The notes: a model not told the origin generated them from the letters alone. A DNA stretch of 64,000 nucleotides from an uncultured Ulvibacter sp. (GCA_938041335.1 CALIAF010000004.1:31380-95379), one strand, 5' to 3'. Counted from the first letter of the stretch, positions 52,169 to 62,520 are shown. Numbers and translations are program-made.

Positions 52169-53188
52169 ATGAGTTTAAAACATACATTTTCACAATATAT
52201 TTTTGTGATCCTGCCTCTTCTTTTGGCGGGTTCTATATGTGGTACACTTATTTTCTATCTCCGTAACGAAGTTAAAATAGATTCATTATTTGCTACTCAA
52301 CTTTTAGACCTTGTTGCTATATTCATTGGAATTAGTATTTTATTTGTCTTAGCCTTGATGGGTTACCTGTATCATGCGGTCTTATCGCTAAAGAAATTAA
52401 ACAATACTTCAAATACAGTCTTTAGAGATGCGACTCAAAAGATGCATAATGTGAGGAGCATTATTGAAATTTTAATAAATTCAAAAATGTGGCTTCCAGG
52501 ATTACAAGAATATCTTGAGGAAGATTTTGAGGGCCTCACTTTTTTTGAAGTAAAGGATTTTTACAAAGGAAATTCTAAACTAGCCATTGAGTTTTTACAA
52601 GAGAATCATAATTATTCTGAAACAGAAAACTTATATCTGGAGATGAAATCTTTGTTACTTACACAACCCAAAAACGGAAAGCTTTCTAAAAACTTAAACT
52701 ATCCTAAAACATATGATTCTCCCATTGTAGAAAAATGGATTCAGCATAAAGTGGGTTCTGGATTATGGTATTTTTTTGGGTATAAATACAATACTTTTAA
52801 ACAAGCCCTAGATATTGAAAATATTCTTGAGCGTCGTCAGGATAAAATAATGTCGCTCGCAATGAGTATGGACCCAGAAGTATTTGAAGAAAATAGTTTT
52901 AACGAAATTTTCCTATCTAAATTAGGAGAATACATTACAAAAACAATTTTACCAGATCTTTACCAGGAACGAACAAAAAAAACTCCTGCATTACCTAGAC
53001 GTTTGCAATATGTTACAGTACTGCTTAGTCTATTACTCTTGCTTGGAGTTATTGCACCTTTAGCCACATTATTATTGGGACTTCCCATTATTGTAATCAT
53101 CATTAGCTATTCATTTGTATGTGGTTTTCTATGTTATCTTTTACTTGGTTTTTATCAGTTTCTGAAATTTGAAATTACCGAAAATTGA
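52169..53188 (+). CDS. hypothetical membrane protein
   Basis: 339 residues. Two hydrophobic helices near the N-terminus (about 12-29 and 45-70), a long, charged cytosolic middle part (about 75-270) and two more helices near the C-terminus (about 282-305 and 308-328), with the loop at the middle containing many acidic residues. No motif I recognise. The four-helix topology with a large soluble domain recalls small signal-transduction or channel-like proteins but this is only a shape. It stands between ggt and a large lipoprotein gene, each with about 100-150-bp gaps, so operon membership is unclear. Confidence 0.7.
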   Translation: MSLKHTFSQYIFVILPLLLAGSICGTLIFYLRNEVKIDSLFATQLLDLVAIFIGISILFVLALMGYLYHAVLSLKKLNNTSNTVFRDATQKMHNVRSIIEILINSKMWLPGLQEYLEEDFEGLTFFEVKDFYKGNSKLAIEFLQENHNYSETENLYLEMKSLLLTQPKNGKLSKNLNYPKTYDSPIVEKWIQHKVGSGLWYFFGYKYNTFKQALDIENILERRQDKIMSLAMSMDPEVFEENSFNEIFLSKLGEYITKTILPDLYQERTKKTPALPRRLQYVTVLLSLLLLLGVIAPLATLLLGLPIIVIIISYSFVCGFLCYLLLGFYQFLKFEITEN

Positions 53189-53287
53189 TTCTTTAGTATA
53201 ATGTTAGGTAGGGATTTCTTCTATTTACTTGTTTTATTTACAGAAGCCAAAATCCGGCTACATCTAATTATTTAAAAAAAACCAATT

Positions 53288-55111
53288 ATGAAAATTACAA
53301 AACTATTACTACTCGTCTTTCTATTCACCTGCTTTGCTTGTGACAAAAACAGTGATGACAGTGGCCTAGGTGAAATGGATGATGTAGGGGTGATCGACAT
53401 GAACGAATTTGATGCAGATTTTGTTCAAAATTATGGAGCAACCATTATTAAAGATATTATGGTTACCGTAATTGACACTAATGGTAATGCTATAGAAGGT
53501 GCTACAATAAATGTTGCTGGCTTAAATGAAACTACAGACGATAACGGAATCGCGATTCTGAGAGATGCGTCGGTGTATGAACGTTTCGGCTATATAAAAG
53601 CATCCAAATCTGGATTTATTCATGCGTCTAGAAGTATTGCGCCTACTGCAGGTTTAAACCAAGTGCGTATAATGATGCTTCCAGAAACGATAGCTGGTTC
53701 TACAGCGAGTGGTGAGGTCGCTACAATAACTAATGGAGCGGGAGCTTCTGTTTTATTGAACGGAAATTATATAAACGCAGATGGTACAGAATATACCGGA
53801 AGTGTCGATGTAATTATACATCACCTAGATCCAACAGATGAGAATATGAGAGATCAAATGCCAGGTATGTTATATGCGCAAGATCAAGATGGCGAAGAGC
53901 AAGGATTAGTAACATTAGGTATGCTAGCAGTAGAATTAAGAGGTGCCGGTGGGGAAGACCTAAACTTAATGGACGGAAGTACGGCAACGTTAACCATACC
54001 CGTAGATGCTAGTTTAATCGCAGACGCACCCGCTACTATACCGTTATGGTATTTTGATGAGGTAAACGGGGTTTGGATAGAAGAAGGAGAAGCAACATTA
54101 CAAGGAAATGTTTATGTAGGTGAAGTAAGCCACTTTTCTTTCTGGAATTGTGATATCCCAACAGATGCAAACGTAATATGTCTCGTATTATCTGATGAAG
54201 ATGGTAATCCGTTATCAAATACATTGGTTACAATCACTAGTACTGTTTTTGGAACCACTTCTGGAATCACTAATATAGATGGTGAAGTGTGCGGATATAT
54301 GCCATCTGGCGAAGTACTAGAATTGAACGTATACAACGACACATGTGGTGACGCAACACTATTTAACACAAACGTAGGACCTTTTAGTTCAGATACCACG
54401 GTTGCAGTTACGGTAGTATTATCTGGCGATGTAATTACAGAAAATGTTGTAGGTACATTAAGTGATTGTGATGGAAATCCTATCTCTAATGGGTATGCCA
54501 TCGTGGATTATTTAGGCGGAGGCGCTACAGCAGTTGTTGCAGCAGATGGTAGTTTTGAAGTTAGCATTATTCGTTGCACAACAGATCTTGAATTTAGTAT
54601 ACAAGGGATAGATATAGATGGAATACAGCAATCGGCAGAACAAATCTATAATTTCACAACACCACTAACCAATGTAGGTAATCTACTTGCTTGTGAGACT
54701 ATCACAGAGTTTATACAATATGATATAGATAACGGAGCAGAAACATTCTTTGCTACCGAAGATATTGACGCTCAGTTTGGAGAAAATAACCCAAATACAA
54801 ATAGTCCATCAGTAAGCATTAGTACTTACGATCCAGATACGGAATCAGGGATTTATGTGTATGGTCAATTAAATGAAGCTCCATATGTAGGTGTTTATGA
54901 TTTTCTAGATTGGCAAGACTCGAACGATACTGGTTTTAATATGGCAGAATTCTTAAATATTTCTAATACAAATAATGAAATTGTATACAACCTTACTGCT
55001 TTAGGTGAAGTAGGAGCATACATAGACATTAGTTTTTCTGGTAACTATGAAGACTTTAATGGTAATCCACATTTTATTACTGGAACCATTCACGTACTTA
55101 GAGATAATTAA
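53288..55111 (+). CDS. large surface lipoprotein with carboxypeptidase-regulatory-like domains
   Basis: 607 residues. Lipobox CFAC (Cys18) then an Asp/Ser-rich start, DKNSDDSGLGEMDD, typical of surface-exported lipoproteins in this phylum. At least three beta-sandwich modules follow, the first (about 60-115, VTVIDTNGNAIEGATINVAG) and second and third (CLVLSDEDGNPLSNTLVTIT; GTLSDCDGNPISNGYAIVDY) being carboxypeptidase regulatory-like/Big-like folds with conserved GxPxxxxxV pattern. The C-terminal part resembles a lipoprotein domain of uncharted family. Several cysteines are present. Likely involved in cell-surface binding; ligand unknown. Confidence 0.78.
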   Translation: MKITKLLLLVFLFTCFACDKNSDDSGLGEMDDVGVIDMNEFDADFVQNYGATIIKDIMVTVIDTNGNAIEGATINVAGLNETTDDNGIAILRDASVYERFGYIKASKSGFIHASRSIAPTAGLNQVRIMMLPETIAGSTASGEVATITNGAGASVLLNGNYINADGTEYTGSVDVIIHHLDPTDENMRDQMPGMLYAQDQDGEEQGLVTLGMLAVELRGAGGEDLNLMDGSTATLTIPVDASLIADAPATIPLWYFDEVNGVWIEEGEATLQGNVYVGEVSHFSFWNCDIPTDANVICLVLSDEDGNPLSNTLVTITSTVFGTTSGITNIDGEVCGYMPSGEVLELNVYNDTCGDATLFNTNVGPFSSDTTVAVTVVLSGDVITENVVGTLSDCDGNPISNGYAIVDYLGGGATAVVAADGSFEVSIIRCTTDLEFSIQGIDIDGIQQSAEQIYNFTTPLTNVGNLLACETITEFIQYDIDNGAETFFATEDIDAQFGENNPNTNSPSVSISTYDPDTESGIYVYGQLNEAPYVGVYDFLDWQDSNDTGFNMAEFLNISNTNNEIVYNLTALGEVGAYIDISFSGNYEDFNGNPHFITGTIHVLRDN

Positions 55112-55133
55112 GATTTTCTCAAATAATTTGTTT

Positions 55134-55166
55134 AAAAGCCTTTGATATTCGTGTCAAAGGCTTTTT
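55134..55166 (+). terminator. intrinsic terminator after the large lipoprotein gene
   Basis: Stem AAAAGCCTTTGA / TCAAAGGCTTTT with an 8-base loop followed by six Ts. Confidence 0.9.
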
Positions 55167-55274
55167 TAACTTCTGAAATTTTAAGTACTTGAAACTGGTC
55201 TATTTCTATTATTAATTGTGAATAAATAACATTTCCGAAGTACGACGCACACCTAAATTTTAATGCCATTTGAG

Positions 55275-55282
55275 TACCTTTG
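55275..55282 (+). promoter_or_regulatory. -7 promoter element (TACCTTTG) directly before uvrA
   Basis: Exact TAnnTTTG ending 6 bases before the ATG at 55289. If used, transcription starts at or next to the start codon, giving a leaderless or nearly leaderless mRNA. Confidence 0.5.
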
Positions 55283-55288
55283 CAAACT

Positions 55289-58123
55289 ATGGCAAAAAAT
55301 GAAGATGTAATCGAGGTTTTAGGAGCACGTGTTCATAATTTAAAGAACATAGATGTTAAAATTCCGAGAGAAAAACTGGTAGTGATTACCGGTCTATCTG
55401 GAAGCGGAAAATCTTCACTGGCCTTTGATACCATATACGCAGAAGGACAACGCCGTTACATAGAAACATTTTCTGCCTACGCTCGCCAATTTTTAGGTAG
55501 TCTTGAACGTCCAGATGTAGATAAAATAGATGGTCTCTCTCCAGTAATTGCTATTGAGCAAAAAACGACAAGCAAGAACCCACGCTCTACAGTGGGTACC
55601 ATCACTGAAATTTATGACTTTTTGCGCCTGTTATATGCAAGAGGTAGTGATGCCTATAGCTATAATACGGGTGAGAAAATGGTGAGTTATAGTGACGCCC
55701 AGATAAAAGGGCTCATTATTAGTGATTATACAGATAAAAAAATAAGCATACTTGCACCCGTAGTACGTTCAAGAAAAGGGCATTACCGCGAACTTTTTGA
55801 GCAAATAGCAAAACAAGGTTTTATTAAAGTACGTGTAGATGGTGTGGTGTTAGATATCACCAAAGGAATGCGCATAGATCGCTATAAAAATCACGATATC
55901 GAGATTGTTATTGATCGCTTAAAAATCACAGACTCACTGGATAATGACAAGCGCCTTAGCGAAACCATTAATACCGCCATGTATCACGGTGATGATGTGT
56001 TAATGGTATTGGATAATGAGACCAACGAGACTCGTTTTTTTAGTCGGTCATTAATGTGCCCAACCAGTGGAGTCTCTTACCCTAATCCAGAGCCCAACAA
56101 TTTCTCCTTTAACTCTCCAAAAGGAATGTGCCCCAACTGCAAAGGATTAGGCCAACTCTATCAAATAAATGAAGAAAAAATTGTCCCAGACCCTGAGCTT
56201 TCTATCAAGCAAGGAGCATTAGCACCGCATGGGCCGCACAAAAAGAATTGGATTTTTAAACAGTTAGAATTAATTGCAGAACGTTTTAAATTTAAGCTAA
56301 GTGACCCTTGGAGCAAAGTACCCGACGAAGCTAAGCACATGATTTTTTATGGCGGAAATGATAAATTTGAAGTAAACAGCAAGAACCTTGGAGTAACCCG
56401 TAAGTATAATATAGACTTTGAAGGCGTTGCCACATTTTTACAAAACACCTATGATGCAAATGAATCTAAATCACTGCAGCGTTGGGCAAAAGATTATATG
56501 GATAAGGTACCTTGTCCTGTCTGTCAAGGATCGCGTTTAAGACAAGAATCGTTATACTTTAAAGTAGCTGGCAAGAACATTGCAGAATTAGCGCATATGG
56601 ATATTGTTGAGCTTTCAGAATGGTTTGAGGGTATCGAAAAAAGATTAGGGAAAAACCAACTTAAAATTGCTTCAGAGATTATCAAGGAGGTGCGCACACG
56701 TATTCAGTTTTTAATAGATGTTGGGCTTACCTATCTCGCCCTAGACAGAAGTTCTAAATCGCTTTCTGGTGGTGAGGCACAGCGTATTAGGCTAGCTACC
56801 CAGATAGGCTCACAACTCGTGGGTGTGCTTTATATTCTTGATGAGCCTAGTATAGGCCTGCATCAACGAGACAATGAAAAATTGATACACTCATTAGAAT
56901 CATTGCGTGACGTAGGTAATTCTGTGATTGTAGTGGAGCACGACAAAGACATGATTGAGAGTGCAGATTACGTGATTGACATAGGGCCAGCTGCTGGAAA
57001 ATTTGGCGGTGAGATTGTTTCAGAGGGTACTCCTTCGGAAATAGTAAAACATAAAACCCTCACTGCAGATTATCTAAACGGTACTAAAAAAATCGAGATT
57101 CCCGAAAAACTGCGCGAAGGCAATGGTAATTTTCTAGAGTTAACAGGATGTACAGGGAACAACTTAAAAAACGTATCTGTAAAATTTCCGCTAGGAAAAA
57201 TGATAGGTATTACGGGTGTTTCTGGTAGTGGAAAATCTACGTTAATTAATGAAACCCTCTACCCTATTCTAAATGCCTATTTTTTTAATGGTGTTAAAAG
57301 ACCCATGCCGTATAAGAAAATTAAAGGTATTGATAACATAGATAAAGTGATTGAAATCAATCAATCGCCCATTGGCCGAACACCTCGCAGTAACCCAGCA
57401 ACCTATACCGGTGTTTTTTCTGAAATACGCAGTCTTTTTGCCAAAGTGCCAGAAGCCATGATACGCGGCTATAAGCCTGGTAGGTTTAGCTTTAATGTAA
57501 CAGGCGGCCGTTGTGAAACATGCAGAGGTGGCGGACTAAGAGTAATAGAAATGAACTTCTTGCCAGATGTGTATGTGGAGTGTGAAACCTGTCAAGGAAA
57601 ACGATTTAATAGAGAGACACTAGAGATTAGATACAAAGGAAAATCTATTTTTGATGTATTGGATATGACCATCAACGAAGCCTGTGACTTCTTTGAGAAC
57701 ATCCCTAAAATCTTTAGAAAACTAAAAACCATTCGTGATGTAGGCTTAGGGTATATTACGCTAGGACAACAATCTACTACGCTATCTGGAGGTGAGGCGC
57801 AACGTATTAAACTAGCAACAGAACTTTCTAAAAGAGACACAGGAAACACCTTTTATATTCTTGATGAGCCTACAACAGGCTTGCATTTTGAAGACATTAG
57901 AGTTTTAATGTTGGTACTTAATAAGTTAGTAGATAAAGGAAATACGGTATTGATTATTGAACATAATCTAGACGTGATTAAAACAGTAGACTATATCATT
58001 GACATTGGTCCAGAAGGTGGTAAAGGCGGTGGTAAAGTTATAGCCAAAGGTACTCCCACTGAGGTGAGTAAAGTAAAGAAAAGCCATACGGCTAGATTCT
58101 TAATAAAGGAGCTGGCGGGTTAA
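55289..58123 (+). CDS. uvrA: excinuclease ABC subunit A
   Basis: 944 residues from the ATG at 55289 (an in-frame TTG three codons earlier overlaps the promoter). UvrA scans DNA for damage and loads UvrB. Both ABC halves are complete: first Walker [15 protein letters not shown], second [14 protein letters not shown]; signatures [13 protein letters not shown] and [13 protein letters not shown]; Walker [13 protein letters not shown] and [12 protein letters not shown]. Zinc modules are [16 protein letters not shown] and CETCRGGG / CETCQGKR. uvrB is not in the window. Confidence 0.97.
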   Translation: MAKNEDVIEVLGARVHNLKNIDVKIPREKLVVITGLSGSGKSSLAFDTIYAEGQRRYIETFSAYARQFLGSLERPDVDKIDGLSPVIAIEQKTTSKNPRSTVGTITEIYDFLRLLYARGSDAYSYNTGEKMVSYSDAQIKGLIISDYTDKKISILAPVVRSRKGHYRELFEQIAKQGFIKVRVDGVVLDITKGMRIDRYKNHDIEIVIDRLKITDSLDNDKRLSETINTAMYHGDDVLMVLDNETNETRFFSRSLMCPTSGVSYPNPEPNNFSFNSPKGMCPNCKGLGQLYQINEEKIVPDPELSIKQGALAPHGPHKKNWIFKQLELIAERFKFKLSDPWSKVPDEAKHMIFYGGNDKFEVNSKNLGVTRKYNIDFEGVATFLQNTYDANESKSLQRWAKDYMDKVPCPVCQGSRLRQESLYFKVAGKNIAELAHMDIVELSEWFEGIEKRLGKNQLKIASEIIKEVRTRIQFLIDVGLTYLALDRSSKSLSGGEAQRIRLATQIGSQLVGVLYILDEPSIGLHQRDNEKLIHSLESLRDVGNSVIVVEHDKDMIESADYVIDIGPAAGKFGGEIVSEGTPSEIVKHKTLTADYLNGTKKIEIPEKLREGNGNFLELTGCTGNNLKNVSVKFPLGKMIGITGVSGSGKSTLINETLYPILNAYFFNGVKRPMPYKKIKGIDNIDKVIEINQSPIGRTPRSNPATYTGVFSEIRSLFAKVPEAMIRGYKPGRFSFNVTGGRCETCRGGGLRVIEMNFLPDVYVECETCQGKRFNRETLEIRYKGKSIFDVLDMTINEACDFFENIPKIFRKLKTIRDVGLGYITLGQQSTTLSGGEAQRIKLATELSKRDTGNTFYILDEPTTGLHFEDIRVLMLVLNKLVDKGNTVLIIEHNLDVIKTVDYIIDIGPEGGKGGGKVIAKGTPTEVSKVKKSHTARFLIKELAG

Positions 58124-58267
58124 TGAGTAGAACATGATTTTTTAGTAGGGGAATGTTCTTGCTTGATAATTGGGCTTCATTTTGAACCAAGACTTAAGGG
58201 AAACATGAATCACGATTAAAAGTAAAAATAACAATCTACGATTGACTTATAACTCTTAACATAAAAC

Positions 58268-58300
58268 AAAAACGACCAACTTTTTAAGTTGGTCGTTTTT
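58268..58300. terminator. intrinsic terminator, probably bidirectional
   Basis: Stem AAAAACGACCAACTT / AAGTTGGTCGTTTTT with loop of three Ts. It follows the stop of the small minus-strand gene at once and is 145 bases after uvrA on the plus strand. Confidence 0.88.
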
Positions 58301-58303
58301 GTT

Positions 58304-58507
58304 TTATGGGTTTAAATAAATTAAACACTGATTTAAATTTAATTGTGGGTTCTGTTTTAAGAGATCATCTACCCAGATTTTTAATTCCTCAATTTCGTAA
58401 GGAAGCAATCTGTCCATCGCCTTTTTTAACTCTTTGCAGAACAAGTTTACATCAAAACTGACTTTAGAAAGCACTGCTTTGGTATAATCAAACATAGCTC
58501 TTGCCAT
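58304..58507 (-). CDS. small conserved helical protein, 67 residues
   Basis: MARAMFDYTKAVLSKVSFDV, then LFCKELKKAMDRLLPYEIEELKIW: a compact, helical, cysteine-containing small protein (Cys24 and Cys61) without signal peptide. The regular pattern and the strong terminator right after its stop support a real gene, and similar short proteins occur in other flavobacteria as I remember them. No function known. It is the only gene in the interval between uvrA and the hotdog protein. Confidence 0.75.
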   Translation of the reverse strand: MARAMFDYTKAVLSKVSFDVNLFCKELKKAMDRLLPYEIEELKIWVDDLLKQNPQLNLNQCLIYLNP

Positions 58508-58803
58508 AGGGATTCGTAATTTGGTTAAGTAGTTTATTAGTATAGGCTTTTCCTTTTATATTTAACTATCTAAAGATATGAAAAATTGTGTGAAAATTGA
58601 AAAATTGCTCTTATAATTATTAACAATGCGCTTTAATGTACCGAAAAACCTAACGAAACCAATAATAAACACGAGGCATTTATGTTGTTTGTATTAATTT
58701 TAATCGATCGCTTTAACTTAGTAGTTTACCCTTGTGTAATTAAATTTATTCTTTCTTGATAATAAGATCTACAATATCTGTTCGCTTCATGCACTGCTAC
58801 TAG
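58508..58803. other. AT-rich gap without a gene
   Basis: 296 bp between two minus-strand genes; only a 26-codon plus-strand frame (about 58682-58759) with no support is visible. It should hold the promoter of the small conserved gene. Confidence 0.4.
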
Positions 58804-59265
58804 CTACTTAGCACGCTTTTGTTTTACCGTCCATTGAAATTCAAAAGAAGAAACTACGTCACCAGCTTCATCTACTCCATTTGCTTTCATCCAGCAGACT
58901 TGCCCTTCTCCAGTAGTTACGGCATTTTCAATGGCTTGTTTCATGGCTGCACCATCATTACATGTAAAAGTGATTCTTCCTTTTGCCTTTTTAGTAAAGC
59001 TTGCTTTATTTTGTGCGACTAACATGGAAACCGATGCGCCAGATTCTCTAATAAAACCTAAAACTAAAGCGCCAGTACTTAACTCTGCGGCCATCCCTTG
59101 TACTGCCCAAAACATAGAATTAAAAGGGTTTTGATTGATCCATTTATACTTCACCGTAGTAATACAAGTGGTATCATTTACAGATTTTAAACGTACGCCA
59201 CTCATATAAGCAGAAGGCAATTTTAGGAATAAAAAAGTATTAAATCCTTTAGGTCTGGTAAGCAT
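58804..59265 (-). CDS. DUF4442/hotdog-fold thioesterase-like protein
   Basis: 153 residues. One hotdog domain: LKLPSAYMSGVRLKSVNDTT, then KYKWINQNPFNSMFWAVQGM (the long central helix after NPF.SMF), and LVAQNKASFTKKAKGRITFT. The shape matches DUF4442, relatives of PaaI acyl-CoA thioesterases; the acidic catalytic residue of the PaaI active site is not obvious, so it may be inactive or have another substrate. No signal peptide. It is divergent from the DUF4870 operon. Confidence 0.82.
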   Translation of the reverse strand: MLTRPKGFNTFLFLKLPSAYMSGVRLKSVNDTTCITTVKYKWINQNPFNSMFWAVQGMAAELSTGALVLGFIRESGASVSMLVAQNKASFTKKAKGRITFTCNDGAAMKQAIENAVTTGEGQVCWMKANGVDEAGDVVSSFEFQWTVKQKRAK

Positions 59266-59460
59266 AATTTCAGTTTTTCACGAAGATAGCTTGAAAGGTT
59301 ACATTCACAAAATTTGATTTAGCCAAATATCAAATTTACACTACAATCACAATGTTAGTAAGACTTAACGTATGTTCAACCCATATAATTTCAGAAACTA
59401 AAATGTTAATAATTTGTTAATTTTTAGTACTATGCGTAACATAATACCTTTTAAAAGACA

Positions 59461-59468
59461 TATATTTG
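59461..59468 (+). promoter_or_regulatory. -7 promoter element (TATATTTG) for the DUF4870-PspC operon
   Basis: Exact TAnnTTTG, 19 bases before the first ATG of the operon. Confidence 0.5.
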
Positions 59469-59487
59469 TATAAGATTCTAATAAGCT

Positions 59488-60012
59488 ATGGATACTACAT
59501 CAACAAAAAACACACAACAATTGGCAGCTGCCATTCATCTTTCCACATTTGCGAAATACTTATTTCCGTTAGGGAATTTTCTACTTCCTTTAATATTATG
59601 GCAAGTAAATAACGACAAACCATTTGTAGATCGTCACGGAAAGCAAGCAATTAATTTTCAACTAAGTATTCTAATATATAGTGTCGTAGTTGGAGTGATA
59701 TGTATCCCATTCTTTGTCATTTTTGCTACAGACTTTGTTTCATTAATAGACGCCATTGATCACGGAATGGATCACGCGGGACTGAGTGAGGTTAAAAATC
59801 TTACTGGATACATCCTTCTTTTTGCAGTAGCGTCTTTATTATTAGTAGGCCTCTTTATTTTTGAATTATACGCCGTAATAAACGCAAGTATGAAAGCATC
59901 TAAAGGAGAAGACTACTCCTACCCTTTAAGTATTCCATTCTTATCCTTAAAAGAAGAACATAGTACGATAGAAACGCCTATTTCAGAAACCAATCAAAAC
60001 CCAACCTCATGA
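59488..60012 (+). CDS. DUF4870 family membrane protein
   Basis: 174 residues. Family opening AIHLSTFAKYLFPLGNFLLP with LILWQVNNDKPFVDRHGKQA (about 37-56), then three to four membrane helices (for example about 62-85 and 110-135). DUF4870 proteins are small inner-membrane proteins with unknown activity. The stop overlaps the ATG of the next gene by four bases (ATGA), so coupling is likely, and the gene starts an operon with a PadR regulator and a PspC-type protein, suggesting envelope stress or membrane homeostasis. Confidence 0.85.
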   Translation: MDTTSTKNTQQLAAAIHLSTFAKYLFPLGNFLLPLILWQVNNDKPFVDRHGKQAINFQLSILIYSVVVGVICIPFFVIFATDFVSLIDAIDHGMDHAGLSEVKNLTGYILLFAVASLLLVGLFIFELYAVINASMKASKGEDYSYPLSIPFLSLKEEHSTIETPISETNQNPTS

Positions 60013-60209
60013 GTACACTAGTAGAATTAATAACAGCCGTCGTTTTAAGTGTCTTTGGCATTGCGACAGAAGAACCACCAGCACTACTTACAGAAGCAGC
60101 TGTGATAGAATGCTGTGAGTATAAAACAGAACCAGCATCAGATATGCTAGTTTTAAACATATCATCAATCAAAATCGAACATAATAGTAATGAAAACAAA
60201 CTCCTATGA
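60009..60209 (+). CDS. small protein in the DUF4870-PadR-PspC operon
   Basis: 66 residues. It overlaps the DUF4870 stop by four bases and ends 82 bases before the PadR gene. An N-terminal hydrophobic stretch (about 5-20, VELITAVVLSVFGIAT) is followed by a short acidic segment and a polar tail with two adjacent cysteines (ECCEYK). It may be a one-pass membrane peptide. No similarity known to me. The overlap and position make it likely to be translated, but its sequence is not conserved enough by eye to be sure. Confidence 0.6.
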   Translation: MSTLVELITAVVLSVFGIATEEPPALLTEAAVIECCEYKTEPASDMLVLNISSIKIEHNSNENKLL

Positions 60210-60291
60210 AATGCCAATTAACAAATGTTAAACAAATTAAAGATGTATCCCTTGGCATACCATCTTCTAATTTCTCAAATATAATATACAG

Positions 60292-60630
60292 ATGAAAATT
60301 GAAAACACAAAAGCGCAAATGCGTAAAGGAGTTCTTGAGTATTGCATTCTTTCCATCTTAAAAGATGGCGAGGCGTACACCAGCGATATTCTTGCAACTT
60401 TAAAAGACGCCAAGATGCTTGTAGTGGAAGGAACAATTTATCCGCTGCTCACTCGTCTTAAAAACGCCGGACTTCTATCTTACAGATGGGAAGAATCTAG
60501 CAGTGGACCTCCACGCAAGTACTACGATCTCACAGAAACTGGGAGACTATTTTTAAAAGAATTAGACACTACCTGGAGCGACCTGCAAAAGGCCGTGAAT
60601 ATAGTAACCACCACAACTACAAAAAAATGA
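60292..60630 (+). CDS. PadR family transcriptional regulator
   Basis: 112 residues, the minimal PadR type. Winged helix-turn-helix: RKGVLEYCILSILKDGEAYT, then DILATLKDAKMLVVEGTIYP and LLTRLKNAGLLSYRWEESSS, with the PPRKYYDLTETGRLFL beta-wing. PadR proteins repress membrane-stress, efflux or phenolic-acid genes, often their own operon. The stop overlaps the PspC gene start (ATGA). It is likely to control this operon; the inducer is unknown. Confidence 0.92.
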   Translation: MKIENTKAQMRKGVLEYCILSILKDGEAYTSDILATLKDAKMLVVEGTIYPLLTRLKNAGLLSYRWEESSSGPPRKYYDLTETGRLFLKELDTTWSDLQKAVNIVTTTTTKK

Positions 60631-62342
60631 AAAAGACAGTAAATATAAACTTAGCGGGTACCTTTTTCCACATAGATGAGGACGCCTTTGGTAAGCTATC
60701 TCGATACTTAGACGCCATAAAAAAATCACTGAGTGATCCACAAGGTGGCGATGAGATAATACGAGATATTGAAGGACGTATCGCAGAACTTTTTTCAGAG
60801 AAAATTGAATCTAACACGCAGGTGATTTCTACTAGTGAACTAGACGAAGTAATCGCGGTTATGGGACAACCTGAAGACTATTCTGTAGATGAAGAAATCT
60901 TTGAAGACGCTCCAGTTAATAGTGGAACGAGAGCAAATTACAACCAGCTTTTTAGAGACATAGATAACAAGTTTATCTCTGGTGTTTCTTCTGGATTAGG
61001 TCACTACTTTAAGATAGATGCTATTTGGATTCGTTTAATCTGGATTTTCTTAACCTTAGTAACTTCTGGTATGTTTATCCTTATTTATGTACTGCTCTGG
61101 ATCTTAATGCCAGCAGCAGTGTCTGTAAGTGATAAGTTAAAAATGAACCGTGAAGCCGTGACTATTTCTAATATAGAAAAAAAGTTTAAAGAGGGCTATG
61201 AAACGGTAGCCGACGGGATAAAAAACGCTGATTACGATAAATATGGACAGAAAATAAATAAAGGAGCTTCTGGTTTTTTTGACACCTTAGGCAAAATATT
61301 TACGACCATTTTTAAAATCTTCGGAAAGTTTTTTGGCTTGCTAATGGTGATTGTAGGTTTTACAACCGTGATTGCATTAATTGTTGGTCTTTTTACCGCC
61401 GGAACCTTAGGGATCTATAATGATGGCGCTGCGATGGATTTTGTTAATGTAGTGAATACAAGTGATGCTCCAATATGGCTGATTTCGTTAATGACTTTAT
61501 TTGCCGTTGGGATTCCTTTTTTAGCACTAGCTATTCTAGGGCTCAAAATTCTAATAAAGAATTTACGCTCTATAGGTTGGACCGCAAAAATTGTTCTTAT
61601 TGTATTGTGGTTAGCTTCTCTAATTGGGATTGCTATATTTGGTATACATCAAATAACCGAACAAGCCTTTGAAGAAGAAGTAATAACAGAGCACATTATA
61701 CCTGTTCAAGCTGGAGATACGTTACAATTAGCTATGCGTTCAAATAATTTATATAGCAAAAAATTGCGTCGAAATTACGGCTTACAACTAAAGCTTAACG
61801 AGAATAAAGAACAAGTAATTTACTCAAGCGATATCCGTCTTATTGTACGCAGTTCTAAAGACTCTATAGGGAGAATGCTTATTGAGAAAAAAGCAGATGG
61901 TAGCAGCTCAATAGACGCAAAAGACAGAGCAGACGCCATTAATTATGGATTCTCTATGGAGAATGGAAAACTGCTATTGGATGGATATTTAACTACAGCG
62001 ATAGCGCAGAAGTTTAGAGATCAAGAAATAGAAATTATTCTCTACCTACCAGAAGGTGTTATTCTAAATGCAGATGAGAACACCGTTACTTACCATAGTA
62101 ATAGTAGCTACTATAATGATATTCTTGATAAAGGTATGGAAGGTTATGATTTGTTAATAGAAAATGGAGAAATCAACTGTTTGGATTGTCCAGAAGAAGA
62201 TAAAGACGAAGATCATAATGACAGTGAAGTAAACATCGATATTGATAACTTTAAAATGAATATTGACAATAATGGTGTTGATATTGATGTGGACGGTGAT
62301 GGTGAGTCTGATATAAAAGTTAAAAACAAAAACAGCAACTAA
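60627..62342 (+). CDS. PspC domain protein with large membrane and C-terminal domains
   Basis: 571 residues. An N-terminal region of about 90 residues (KTVNINLAGTFFHIDEDAFG) precedes a PspC domain at about 105-175 (LFRDIDNKFISGVSSGLGHY, then the helix IDAIWIRLIWIFLTLVTSGM), further membrane helices at about 240-265, 285-305 and 320-340, and a long extracytoplasmic domain ending in an Asp-rich tail (NIDIDNFKMNIDN; DVDGDGESDIKVK) that may bind calcium. In other bacteria PspC senses secretin or membrane stress. The PadR neighbour replaces the usual Psp regulator, a layout also seen in other Bacteroidota. It ends the operon at a terminator. Confidence 0.88.
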   Translation: MKKTVNINLAGTFFHIDEDAFGKLSRYLDAIKKSLSDPQGGDEIIRDIEGRIAELFSEKIESNTQVISTSELDEVIAVMGQPEDYSVDEEIFEDAPVNSGTRANYNQLFRDIDNKFISGVSSGLGHYFKIDAIWIRLIWIFLTLVTSGMFILIYVLLWILMPAAVSVSDKLKMNREAVTISNIEKKFKEGYETVADGIKNADYDKYGQKINKGASGFFDTLGKIFTTIFKIFGKFFGLLMVIVGFTTVIALIVGLFTAGTLGIYNDGAAMDFVNVVNTSDAPIWLISLMTLFAVGIPFLALAILGLKILIKNLRSIGWTAKIVLIVLWLASLIGIAIFGIHQITEQAFEEEVITEHIIPVQAGDTLQLAMRSNNLYSKKLRRNYGLQLKLNENKEQVIYSSDIRLIVRSSKDSIGRMLIEKKADGSSSIDAKDRADAINYGFSMENGKLLLDGYLTTAIAQKFRDQEIEIILYLPEGVILNADENTVTYHSNSSYYNDILDKGMEGYDLLIENGEINCLDCPEEDKDEDHNDSEVNIDIDNFKMNIDNNGVDIDVDGDGESDIKVKNKNSN

Positions 62343-62376
62343 GGTGTAACACTGCTATCGAGCATCTTAGCTTAAG

Positions 62377-62414
62377 AATCCGCCGTACCCATAGTGCTGG
62401 CGGATTTTTTTTTT
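62377..62414 (+). terminator. intrinsic terminator after the PspC gene
   Basis: Stem AATCCGCC / GGCGGATT with a 14-base loop followed by about nine Ts. Confidence 0.85.
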
Positions 62415-62431
62415 AAATTAACTTATTAATA

Positions 62432-62455
62432 CTTCAGTCTTAGCGCAGTCGAATA
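62432..62455. repeat. REP-like fragment (TTAGCGCAGTCGAA)
   Basis: Copy of the dispersed GCGCAGTCGAA core, in the gap between the PspC and trxB genes. Confidence 0.45.
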
Positions 62456-62520
62456 CAAGCTGTGAAACAAGTACTTTTTCACAACAAATAAGATAGTATT
62501 TAAGTTTAGAATTCTATAAT

